12,041 nt of DNA from Promethearchaeota archaeon (GCA_030615145.1 JAUWZT010000100.1:1-12041), one strand, 5' to 3'; shown: positions 1 through 5,250, numbered from the stretch's first letter. Numbers and translations are program-made. Notes: generated from the letters alone by a model not told the origin.

Positions 1-78
1 GTGTTGTTAATATGTTTTTTTCTCATGGAAATTTACAGATCCGTCAGCATTTAAACGAAACAAAGGTATTTCTAAGCC
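1..78. repeat. Direct repeat copy 1 (78 bp, cut by the window edge)
   Basis: This segment matches 1903-1980 in the same orientation with 2 mismatches in 78 (A/T near base 31 and C/T near base 56). Similarity stops abruptly after base 78. The repeat may extend left of the window, since it begins exactly at base 1. On the minus strand both copies encode the same 23-residue C-terminus containing LNADGSV and ending HEKKTY before a stop. On the plus strand both copies encode a shared MFFSHG N-terminus. The two copies bracket the inverted-repeat element and the peptidase-like gene. Confidence 0.9.
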
Positions 79-171
79 ACATTTCCATGAACGAAGACAA
101 CTTTCAAGCTCGTTAACTCTTGGAAGAAATTGGGAGTTGGAAAATATATCGAGAAGGATTAAAACCACCAT
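7..171 (-). CDS. Small hypothetical ORF (54 aa), possibly the C-terminal fragment of a truncated gene
   Basis: Not recognised. The minus strand is open from an ATG at 171 to a stop at 7-9 and gives 54 residues. It has a hydrophobic N-terminal strand (MVVLILLDIF), a middle segment with ELESCLRSWKCG, and a C-terminus containing LNADGSV and HEKKTY. It reads like the end of a globular protein. The reading frame upstream closes with a TAA inside the inverted repeat that begins at 177, so the 5' end of a longer gene may have been removed or displaced by the element. The last 23 residues recur, with two substitutions, in the second direct-repeat copy (1909-1980), where a TGA directly precedes them. 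The plus strand of the same stretch (12-185) is broken by an in-frame TAA at 114-116, which favours the minus reading here. Confidence 0.4.
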   Translation of the reverse strand: MVVLILLDIFSNSQFLPRVNELESCLRSWKCGLEIPLFRLNADGSVNFHEKKTY

Positions 172-176
172 ATCAG

Positions 177-219
177 CATAAATAAATTAGAGTTTGAGTG
201 CATGCGCGCGCGATTAAAC
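177..219 (+). repeat. Left terminal inverted repeat, 43 bp
   Basis: This is a perfect reverse complement of 772-814. Its inner half holds a 15-nt strictly alternating purine-pyrimidine tract (198-212: GTGCATGCGCGCGCG) containing GCATGC and CGCGCGCG palindromes. That is an abrupt GC-rich block within AT-rich DNA and has Z-DNA potential. The outer half is AT-rich and carries the stop codons TAA that end incoming frames. Confidence 0.92.
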
Positions 220-408
220 TAAACCCCCCGTTTTAGAAAATAATTGGCAAAATTCCTTTAAAAAATCTTCATTGAATTGACTTTGGCTTTGAATTTGATC
301 GGAATATCCGTTTGTTATATACTGCTGCATTGTGGCTTTTAATTTTTCAAATCCTCTTTGAATAAATGGTGAGTAAGACTTACTTAATATCTTAGTTTTT
401 AAAGCCAT
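214..408 (-). CDS. Small hypothetical protein inside the inverted-repeat element (64 aa)
   Basis: Not recognised. The 64-residue product begins MALKTKILSKSY and is rich in Gln, Lys and Phe, with a predicted helical middle (FEKLKATMQQYI) and a C-terminus ending SKTGGLV. It has no membrane segment and no Cys/His cluster. The stop codon lies within the left inverted repeat, immediately beside the alternating CG core, so the element's end and the gene's end coincide. A TATA-like ATTTAAAAT (431-439) sits about 27 bp before the ATG, the spacing expected for a leaderless archaeal transcript, and there is no Shine-Dalgarno motif. It could be the element's only gene or a chance ORF. No transposase motif is visible, and at this length it could not be a complete one. 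Confidence 0.4.
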   Translation of the reverse strand: MALKTKILSKSYSPFIQRGFEKLKATMQQYITNGYSDQIQSQSQFNEDFLKEFCQLFSKTGGLV

Positions 409-430
409 AATGTTCTTAGAAGACAGTCAT

Positions 431-439
431 ATTTAAAAT
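431..439 (-). promoter_or_regulatory. TATA-like box for the element's small ORF
   Basis: The plus strand reads ATTTAAAAT (TTTTAAAT-like on the minus strand), centred about 27 bp upstream of the ATG at 408. This fits an archaeal TATA box with leaderless initiation. Such motifs are frequent by chance in AT-rich DNA. Confidence 0.35.
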
Positions 440-680
440 CAAAATCTTAAAATAATTTCAAAGACTCCATCAGGGGATGCTATATCCATCATCATTTTTA
501 GAATTCGATGGTGAGGGTATTATTTTATGAGTTAAACTAAAAAAATGGGCATTTATACATATCTAAAAAGACTGATTTGCTACTTAGAGATTTCGAGGAT
601 CTTTTTCCATTATTTTTTTCTCTTTTTTTTTACCATTTTTACAATATCTTCTCTTAATATAGAAAAGTGGATGGTTGATC

Positions 681-710
681 TCACACAAAGTGGGTGTGAA
701 ATTTTATTTT
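681..710 (+). terminator. Possible hairpin plus T-rich tail
   Basis: TCACAC (681-686) and GTGTGA (694-699) form a 6-bp stem with a 7-nt loop, followed by ATTTTATTTT. It lies inside the inverted-repeat element and follows no recognised plus-strand gene, so its role is unclear. Confidence 0.2.
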
Positions 711-771
711 AACATCATTATTATTCTACCGAATTGAAGATTTAAATTACATTATTTTGGATTGTGTTTTG

Positions 772-814
772 GTTTAATCGCGCGCGCATGCACTCAAACT
801 CTAATTTATTTATG
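772..814 (-). repeat. Right terminal inverted repeat, 43 bp
   Basis: This is an exact reverse complement of 177-219, including the alternating CG tract (779-793). Forty-three identical bases with no drift imply a recent origin, ongoing gene conversion, or selection on the ends. Confidence 0.92.
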
Positions 815-875
815 AAAGTTTTCTTCGGACAATTCTACACTAAGAAAATAGTAAAAAAAATTTTTTTTTGAATAC

Positions 876-896
876 AAAAAAGATAATTTATTATCT
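876..896 (-). terminator. AT-rich hairpin and T-run after the peptidase-like gene
   Basis: AGATAAT (881-887) and ATTATCT (890-896) form a perfect 7-bp inverted repeat overlapping the stop codon of the 891-1799 gene. On the minus strand it is followed by six T residues. A second T-run opposite the A-tract at 853-860 lies further on. Oligo-T tracts terminate archaeal transcription even without a strong hairpin. Confidence 0.35.
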
Positions 897-1799
897 CGGA
901 GGTCTTGTAGGAGGGGTGCGCCGACCTGGCGGTGGTCCATGATGGATATCATCTTCAACAGTCCAATGTTTAATCGACGAAACTTTTCCAGGTAGTCCAT
1001 TTACATAATGGAACCTATATAATCCAGGAGGATTAACTTTATTAATCCCTTGTCTTCCGATCCTTGGTACTTCCACACAATCTAGATCTCGTCGAGCCGG
1101 AAAAATAACTATCCCGTAATCATCATTTTTCTTGCAACTGGGACTATCATAAATTCCAAGTTCCCAATAAGGTTGGCCATAGAATTTTAAACTTTTCATC
1201 GCGTCATTGTGTCTTAATTTTATCTTTTTTCCATGATCAGCTGGATAAAGATATCTTGTATGCCGAGTTCCTTTGAAATCTTTTTTTTCCCACCAAACCA
1301 ATTTTGCTGGTGGATCATAACACTGGGTTGGAACTGGATTATTGTTTTGAAAGTCATACGCTTCCTTTTCTAAAGGATTTGTGGCATAATCTCCATCAGC
1401 TTGTAAAAATCCTTTCCCATACTCGCATGCAAATTGATCTTGGCTTCCTAGCCGTTCCATTTGCTCGATATGGAACAACTCATGCATCAATAAATGAATC
1501 ATATCTTCTCTTTTTTGGACATCTCTATCTTTGAAGAAGATTTTATAACCAAATGTAATGGCACCATAATTATTTTCTCGAGTGAACCAATTCCCTGGTA
1601 AGGAACACCTAACCTTATATCTTACTCTGGACAGATCTACATGTGGGTAGAACCCTCTTAGGCAATTGATTGTTCGATCGGTTAGACGTTTATATTTTTT
1701 AAGTATATTTCGGGCTTTTGTGAGGTCTTTCGCTCTGTTATAGACAAATTTTCCCCCTTCACACCCTCCCATATCTTCAATTAATTCAAATACTCCCAT
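891..1799 (-). CDS. HExxH metallopeptidase-like (DUF4157-like) protein with a probable beta/gamma-crystallin-like C-terminal domain
   Basis: The 302-aa product has an N-terminal helical region (about 1-60), then a zincin-like segment. That segment has AITFGYKIFF (80-89), the HELFH zinc-binding motif at 106-110 within MHELFHIEQMERLG, and NPLEKEAY (141-148), whose E144 or E146 could be the third zinc ligand. This order resembles DUF4157-type zincins known from bacteria, some of which are polymorphic-toxin or contractile-injection-system cargo. Residues about 166-280 look like Greek-key beta/gamma-crystallin repeats: VWWEKKDFKG, then HNDAMKSLKFY, then a second repeat ending GKVSSIKHW. The calcium-binding signature (N/D-N/D-x-x-S/T-S) is partial in both. 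A Pro/Arg-rich tail ends the protein. There is no signal peptide or membrane segment. The start has GGAG 10 nt upstream. The gene lies between the direct repeats and beside the inverted-repeat element, which suggests acquisition. The zincin call is good, the crystallin call moderate, and the substrate unknown. Confidence 0.85.
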   Translation of the reverse strand: MGVFELIEDMGGCEGGKFVYNRAKDLTKARNILKKYKRLTDRTINCLRGFYPHVDLSRVRYKVRCSLPGNWFTRENNYGAITFGYKIFFKDRDVQKREDMIHLLMHELFHIEQMERLGSQDQFACEYGKGFLQADGDYATNPLEKEAYDFQNNNPVPTQCYDPPAKLVWWEKKDFKGTRHTRYLYPADHGKKIKLRHNDAMKSLKFYGQPYWELGIYDSPSCKKNDDYGIVIFPARRDLDCVEVPRIGRQGINKVNPPGLYRFHYVNGLPGKVSSIKHWTVEDDIHHGPPPGRRTPPTRPPR

Positions 1800-1881
1800 T
1801 TTTTAATTTCTCCGTAAAAATTTGTCATTAAAAAAAAAAAACAAATCATAATTTATCACTCAATTAGACCTTATGTTTAAG

Positions 1882-1891
1882 TTTATATAAA
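1882..1891. promoter_or_regulatory. Palindromic TATA-like box between divergent ORFs
   Basis: TTTATATAAA contains the palindrome TTATATAA, so it can be read as a TATA box on either strand. On the plus strand it lies about 25 bp before the ATG at 1914, as for a leaderless start. On the minus strand it is about 85 bp before the ATG of the peptidase-like gene, implying a longer leader that would contain that gene's GGAG. Confidence 0.4.
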
Positions 1892-1902
1892 TCTTTACAG
1901 AT

Positions 1903-1980
1903 GTGTTGTTAATATGTTTTTTTCTCATGGAATTTTACAGATCCGTCAGCATTTAAATGAAACAAAGGTATTTCTAAGCC
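1903..1980. repeat. Direct repeat copy 2
   Basis: It is 76/78 identical to 1-78. Similarity ends sharply at 1980, where minus-strand coding in copy 1 continues but copy 2 meets TGA (1981-1983). Copy 2 therefore looks like a 3' gene remnant on the minus strand (23 residues, 1909-1980), or else the 5' part of the plus-strand ORF 1914-2069. Confidence 0.9.
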
Positions 1981-2069
1981 TCACAAATGAAGTATCTAGA
2001 GCCTGTGTTGAAATGGAGTTATATGAAAAAGGATTTAGAGAATTAAAGTGGGAAAATAAATTAATGTAG
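1914..2069 (+). CDS. Small hypothetical ORF starting in direct repeat copy 2 (51 aa)
   Basis: Not recognised. The ORF begins MFFSHGILQIRQHL within the repeat and continues past its end with ACVEMELYEKGFRELK, which looks amphipathic and helical. A TATA-like box at 1882-1891 is spaced for leaderless expression. In copy 1 the corresponding frame (12-185) is stopped at 114-116, but further on it reads KIYREGLKPPYQHK, weakly similar to this ORF's ELYEKGFRELK segment. That hints at related plus-strand genes, one now broken. The same DNA also encodes a competing minus-strand reading, so this is low confidence. A chimera of two gene remnants joined at 1980 is another explanation. Confidence 0.3.
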   Translation: MFFSHGILQIRQHLNETKVFLSLTNEVSRACVEMELYEKGFRELKWENKLM

Positions 2070-2235
2070 TATTTGATTTTCTCTTTATTTCAGGCATACA
2101 ATGAAAGCATTTTATTCTCTCATTGAAAAGAATATACACATTTGAAAAATTAGCATAAGATTTAGAAACCATACTATTTATCTTATCTTACATAATTTAA
2201 ACCCCGAAATTAAAAAAAGTGGACTTATCCCTATA
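2070..2235. other. Short spacer with a weak minus-strand ORF
   Basis: A 45-residue minus-strand ORF (2035-2172) starts at an ATG about 25 bp after an ATAATTTAAAC box (2192-2202) and contains a CFHC motif. It overlaps the end of the plus-strand ORF 1914-2069 antisense. I see no family resemblance and regard it as possible but unproven. Confidence 0.2.
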
Positions 2236-2502
2236 TTAATTCCTTTCAAAATCACTAAATGAATAATGCTTCAGAATAATTCTTGGATTTTCCAGATTAT
2301 CAAAAATATCTGTTTTAGCTAACTTAACCATATAATTAAAATGCTCTTTACCATGATTTACTAAAAAACGTAAACCTAATTTCTTTAATTTCTCTATTCC
2401 GAGATTTATTTTTTCCATATCCATTAAAATATTTTCATCATTTTCCTGCATTTTTTCCATTTGTGCCATTTTAGTTTTCCTGCAAAAAAACATATTTTGC
2501 AT
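2236..2502 (-). CDS. Small hypothetical protein (88 aa, or 77 aa from an internal start)
   Basis: Not recognised. The product is mostly charged and probably alpha-helical or coiled coil in its first half (MAQMEKMQENDENIL, then MEKINLGIEKLKKLG). An aromatic-rich second half contains LVNHGKEHFNY and ends HYSFSDFERN. It has no membrane segment or metal-binding cluster. Two starts compete. The ATG at 2502 sits about 27 bp after a TATA-like box (2524-2534), as expected for a leaderless mRNA. The ATG at 2469 is preceded by an AGGA and would give 77 residues beginning MAQMEK. Codon use resembles the surrounding archaeal genes. Confidence 0.55.
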   Translation of the reverse strand: MQNMFFCRKTKMAQMEKMQENDENILMDMEKINLGIEKLKKLGLRFLVNHGKEHFNYMVKLAKTDIFDNLENPRIILKHYSFSDFERN

Positions 2503-2523
2503 TACATTAGAAATAGTTATCCC

Positions 2524-2534
2524 TTATATATTTA
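2524..2534 (-). promoter_or_regulatory. TATA-like box for the 2236-2502 gene
   Basis: The plus strand reads TTATATATTTA (TAAATATATAA on the minus strand). It is centred about 27 bp upstream of the ATG at 2502, the usual archaeal TATA-to-start distance. Confidence 0.45.
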
Positions 2535-2573
2535 TCCTAATTCTAAATTCGGTTAATATTGATAACAGAAATA

Positions 2574-2588
2574 ATACGTGAATCGTAT
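2574..2588. promoter_or_regulatory. Short inverted repeat, possible operator
   Basis: ATACG and CGTAT flank TGAAT in the intergenic region between the divergent genes at 2502 and 2728. It could be a dimeric regulator site. Only five bases pair per arm, so chance is likely. Confidence 0.15.
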
Positions 2589-2669
2589 AATTTGAATTGT
2601 TTTGTTTTTTGAATACTTGTAAAAACGTATTTTTGAGTTGTTCTAATAATTAAGTAATAAAAATTTTTG

Positions 2670-2677
2670 TTTAAATA
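2670..2677 (+). promoter_or_regulatory. TATA-like box for the 2728-2952 gene
   Basis: TTTAAATA lies about 40 bp before the GGAG at 2714. Transcription starting near 2700 would give a short leader that includes the Shine-Dalgarno-like motif. Confidence 0.35.
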
Positions 2678-2727
2678 GATACATCCATAACAATAGTAAA
2701 AACATAACTATTTGGAGTTGAAGCAAA

Positions 2728-2952
2728 ATATCAGAAAATAAAATAAAAAATGAAGAAGAAGAAGGTCCAAAATATGAAACTATCGATGAACTTATCGCAT
2801 TATTACTTGAAGTAAAAGTGGATTTAACAATTTTATGTAAATCTATTAATTCGGAAGATATTAAAGAACAACTTAAATGGGCAATCAACGGAATTGATAT
2901 AGTTGGCTGTGGACTCTCTCAAAATATTAGCAAAAAATTAAAAGAAAAATAG
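2728..2952 (+). CDS. Small acidic hypothetical protein (74 aa) with an apparent ATA start codon
   Basis: Not recognised. The open frame extends from 2722 to a TAG at 2950-2952 and contains no ATG, GTG or TTG before a mid-protein GTG. A GGAG motif (2714-2717) is followed after 10 nt by ATA (2728), the same spacing as GGAG to ATG in the peptidase-like gene. The frame from there reads (M)SENKIKNEEEEGPKY, a very ordinary protein N-terminus. The body is helical (IDELIALLLEVKVDL, then EDIKEQLKWAING) and ends KKLKEK, with two cysteines and no membrane helix. Either ATA is used as a rare start, or an ATG has mutated or been misread. The antisense ORF (2643-2888) is hydrophobic noise. The gene converges on the thermosome gene with a 32-bp gap. 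Confidence 0.55.
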   Translation: MSENKIKNEEEEGPKYETIDELIALLLEVKVDLTILCKSINSEDIKEQLKWAINGIDIVGCGLSQNISKKLKEK

Positions 2953-2984
2953 AAAGAAAAAATAAATTTGAAATATTGATTGAA

Positions 2985-4670
2985 TTACATCATTCCCGGC
3001 GGCATACCACCCATACCGCCCATGCCTGGCATTCCGCCCATCCCCGGGGGCATACCACCCGGGGGCATACCTGGTGGTCCGCCAGCGGCTTTAGTTCCTG
3101 CAATTACATCGTCGATGCGAAGTATCATAGAGGCAGCTTCGGTAGAACTTTTTATTGCTTGTATTTTTACTATGGTAGGCTCTACAACGCCTATAGCCAT
3201 CATATCATCGACTATCTCGCCGGTTTCTAAATCGTGAGCTGAAAATTTTTTACCCGCTTGGTGCGCTGCTCTCAATTTCATTAACACGTCAATTTGGTCT
3301 AATCCCGCGTTTTCTGCTAGCGTTTTCGGGACAATATCTAATGAATCGGCAAAAACTTCGACTGCTAATTGTTCGCGTCCTCCTAAGGTTTGAGCGTATT
3401 TTCTTAATTGGATCGCAGCTTCAACTTCCGGAGCTCCACCGCCACCAACAATCTTTTGATCTTCGACAACATCTCTTGTTACACACAAAGCGTCGTGAAT
3501 AGCCCTATCAACTTCGTCAATAATAAGTTCAGTTCCACCCCGTATTAAAATTACAACGGATTTAGGATCTTTACATTCTTCAATGAAAATCCAACTATCG
3601 TTCATAATTTTGCGTTCTTCAACTAAGCCAGCGAATCCCAATTTGTCTTGAGTTATATCGTTGAGGTTAGTATAAATCATTCCACCAGTAGCTTTAGAGA
3701 GTTTTTCTAAATCAGACTTTTTAACGCGTCTTATGGCCATAATACCTGCTTTCGAGATGAAGTGTTGAGCCATATCATCGATTCCCTTCTGGCAAATTAC
3801 TACATTTGCTCCTGAATTCACGATTTTCTCAACCATGGTTCTAAGCATGCGCTCTTCTTCGTCAAGGAATTGTTGAATTTGTTCTGGTCTCGTTATTTGG
3901 AGCTTAGCGTCAAATTCTGTTTTTTCAATTTCTATAGCGCTCTGTAACAAAAGTATCTTTGCATCTTTAGCAATTTTTGGCATCCCTGGGCTAACAACTT
4001 CTTTGTCCAAAATAATACCTTTAATAAGGGAAGTATCGTCAATTGACTCTCCCTCCTTTTTTTGGATTTGAACTTTGTCGATATCAGCTACCCAATCACC
4101 ATTTTCGCTTTTTTCTGCTACTGCAATAATTGCCTCGATACAAATTTCGGCTAGCATTTCTTTTGATTCAGAAACGAGTTTTGATGACATGCAAGTCATT
4201 GCAGCGTTCTTTAATCCTTCTTTATCATCAATTCCGCTTTTTACTGACATTTCTTCTAAGATTTCAATCGCTTTCTCAGCAGCTTTTCGGAATCCCTCAG
4301 TAATAACTGTTGGGTGAATCTTTTGTTCTAAAAGTTTTTCTGCGCGCTTTAATAGTTCACCAGCAAGGATCACGGAAGTAGTTGTACCATCACCTACTTC
4401 GGAATCCTGAGTTTTAGCAACTTCGACCATCATTTTAGCTGCAGGATGTTGTACGTCAATTTCTTTTAGAATTGTTGCTCCGTCGTTCGTGATGACTACG
4501 TCACCAAACTGATCAACAAGCATTTTGTCCATTCCGCGTGGTCCTAACGAGGTTCGCACCGCTTCAGCTATAATTTTTGCTGCTGCGATGTTGTTATGCA
4601 TTGCGTCTTTTCCACGAGTTCTCTCCGTACCTTCCCGCATTATAAAAATAGGTTGTCCGCTTAATCCCAT
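2985..4670 (-). CDS. thsA: Thermosome subunit (group II chaperonin)
   Basis: The 561-aa product is full length for an archaeal chaperonin of the TCP-1/Cpn60 family, which folds proteins in an ATP-driven double ring in the cytoplasm with a built-in lid. Nucleotide-binding motifs are intact: LGPRGMDKML (42-51), NDGATIL (62-68), VGDGTTT (92-98, with D94), GGTELIIDEVDRAIHDAL (378-395) and GGGGAPE (409-415). D400 in the VTRD segment matches the expected catalytic aspartate region. The apical domain lies at about 215-370. The C-terminus (530-561) is a Gly-Met-Pro-rich tail. The gene has its own TATA-like box about 50 bp upstream and no clear Shine-Dalgarno. It is a single gene, followed convergently by a small hypothetical. 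The symbol is generic; paralogues elsewhere in the genome cannot be judged. Confidence 0.98.
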   Translation of the reverse strand: MGLSGQPIFIMREGTERTRGKDAMHNNIAAAKIIAEAVRTSLGPRGMDKMLVDQFGDVVITNDGATILKEIDVQHPAAKMMVEVAKTQDSEVGDGTTTSVILAGELLKRAEKLLEQKIHPTVITEGFRKAAEKAIEILEEMSVKSGIDDKEGLKNAAMTCMSSKLVSESKEMLAEICIEAIIAVAEKSENGDWVADIDKVQIQKKEGESIDDTSLIKGIILDKEVVSPGMPKIAKDAKILLLQSAIEIEKTEFDAKLQITRPEQIQQFLDEEERMLRTMVEKIVNSGANVVICQKGIDDMAQHFISKAGIMAIRRVKKSDLEKLSKATGGMIYTNLNDITQDKLGFAGLVEERKIMNDSWIFIEECKDPKSVVILIRGGTELIIDEVDRAIHDALCVTRDVVEDQKIVGGGGAPEVEAAIQLRKYAQTLGGREQLAVEVFADSLDIVPKTLAENAGLDQIDVLMKLRAAHQAGKKFSAHDLETGEIVDDMMAIGVVEPTIVKIQAIKSSTEAASMILRIDDVIAGTKAAGGPPGMPPGGMPPGMGGMPGMGGMGGMPPGMM

Positions 4671-4715
4671 ATTTAATTCACACTATATTGATTTTTTTTT
4701 ATTAATAATTTTATT

Positions 4716-4728
4716 TATTTATATATAA
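4716..4728 (-). promoter_or_regulatory. TATA-like box for the thermosome gene
   Basis: The minus strand reads TTATATATAAATAA here, about 50 bp before the ATG at 4670. This implies a leader of roughly 20-25 nt. No heat-shock operator is recognisable by eye. Confidence 0.45.
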
Positions 4729-4859
4729 TGATCTCTAAGTCATAAAATTAAAAAAGTTTACGAAAATATGATAAAATAATATTTTTTCTAGTTTAAGACA
4801 AAAAACAATAATAATTTCATTAGCAAAACTAGATTTAAAATTTTAAAGTTGTTAGAAAA

Positions 4860-5021
4860 TTATTTAGTCAACTCTCTTTTCTTTGGACGTAAATCTTTAG
4901 ATCTGCATCTACGACACTTTTTTGCTTTAACAGGATTCAAAGCCCCGCATTTACGGCACACGGTTTTCATTAATAAATGATATCTGGCAATTTTTCTTTT
5001 ATATGGGTCATCAATGGGCAA
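4860..5021 (-). CDS. rpl40e: Ribosomal protein L40e (eL40)
   Basis: This 53-aa protein uses a TTG start. It is a component of the large ribosomal subunit. The N-terminus MPIDDPYKRKIARYHLLM is followed by a four-cysteine zinc finger (CRKC at 22-25 and CRRC at 36-39, around ALNPVKAKK) and a basic tail (SKDLRPKKRELTK). This matches archaeal L40e, which in eukaryotes is made as a ubiquitin fusion; there is no ubiquitin moiety here. The TTG start is supported by a strong GGAG 8 nt upstream and by the conserved length. An alternative ATG at residue 18 would remove the conserved basic N-terminus. It is divergent from L38e across about 250 bp. Confidence 0.95.
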   Translation of the reverse strand: MPIDDPYKRKIARYHLLMKTVCRKCGALNPVKAKKCRRCRSKDLRPKKRELTK

Positions 5022-5028
5022 ATTTTAA

Positions 5029-5036
5029 TCTCCTCG
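5029..5036 (-). promoter_or_regulatory. Shine-Dalgarno site deciding the TTG start of L40e
   Basis: The minus strand reads GAGGAGAT, ending about 7 nt before TTG at 5021. It complements the 16S 3' end and supports the TTG start over a downstream ATG. Confidence 0.6.
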
Positions 5037-5240
5037 ACTTATTACTCGTTTTAGTTAATTTACTAATTACTTTAATACATTACAATTCAAAACTTTTTCT
5101 TTTATTGATTAATCATGTATCGATAAAAGAACAATTTGGAAAACATTCTAAAGCTAAAAAATTTTTAGTTTTTCCTTTCGAGTTATTTTTCAAATGAAAA
5201 AATTAAAATTTTATAATTAATAATTCAAGATATTATAAAA

Positions 5241-5250
5241 TATTATAAAT
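5241..5250 (+). promoter_or_regulatory. TATA-like box for L38e
   Basis: TATTATAAAT is centred about 26 bp before the TTG at 5272, implying a leaderless transcript starting at or next to a TTG codon. No Shine-Dalgarno motif is present. The 5040-5270 spacer otherwise holds no gene I can support. Confidence 0.4.

Larger units (their letters stand above)
409..771. other. Gene-poor interior of the inverted-repeat element
   Basis: I see no convincing gene here. The minus strand has an 18-residue open stretch (439-495, with DIASPDGVFEI) that reads like protein but is closed by stops on both sides, so it may be a remnant of a decayed gene. A long pyrimidine-rich run lies at about 601-640 on the plus strand. 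A small hairpin lies at 681-699 and is listed separately. The rest is AT-rich with scattered stops in all frames. Confidence 0.5.
177..814. mobile_element. 638-bp element bounded by perfect 43-bp inverted repeats (MITE-like or invertible segment)
   Basis: The first 43 bases (177-219) are the exact reverse complement of the last 43 (772-814), and similarity continues weakly for a few bases inward. The interior is about 550 bp. It holds one short minus-strand ORF (214-408), whose stop codon lies in the left repeat, and otherwise no gene. No transposase is encoded, so if mobile it would be non-autonomous (MITE-like). No target-site duplication is visible at the outer edges (left flank ends ATATCAG, right flank begins AAAGTTT), which weakens the transposon reading. 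An invertible segment or a pair of inverted recombination sites is an alternative. The outer end of each repeat carries TAAATAA stops for reading frames that enter it. Confidence 0.6.

Noticed and set aside
460..495. C/D-box-like sequence on the minus strand (ATGATGA, then CTGA about 15 nt later)
   Set aside because: It has no second D box at the right distance and no terminal stem, and ATGATGA also arises from consecutive ATG codons of a short open stretch.
806..1000. Minus-strand 64-aa ORF overlapping the 3' end of the peptidase-like gene
   Set aside because: It is in another frame of the same strand as a well-supported gene and runs through the A/T homopolymer tracts, so it looks like chance.
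1304..1534. Plus-strand ORF (76 aa)
   Set aside because: It is antisense to the zincin motif region of the 891-1799 gene and has no recognisable features.
891..1799. Reading the zincin as part of an extracellular contractile injection system
   Set aside because: No sheath, tube, baseplate or ATPase genes lie in the window. The domain resemblance alone does not establish such a system.
2643..2888. Hydrophobic minus-strand ORF (81 aa), membrane-protein-like
   Set aside because: It is antisense to the acidic 2728-2952 frame, whose GAA/AAA codons produce Ser/Phe/Leu-rich shadows. The plus strand has an SD site and an ordinary protein composition.
2976..3237. Two plus-strand ORFs rich in His/Arg or Pro/Gly/Ile
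   Set aside because: Both are mirror readings of the Gly-Met-Pro tail and end of the thermosome gene.
4075..4728. Two plus-strand ORFs (4075-4317, 4525-4728)
   Set aside because: They are antisense shadows of the thermosome coding region.
5003..5197. Plus-strand ORF with hydrophobic Leu-rich segment
   Set aside because: It begins antisense to the L40e start and runs through AT-rich spacer. Leu/Ile/Phe content is what random AT-rich DNA gives, and there is no convincing start signal.
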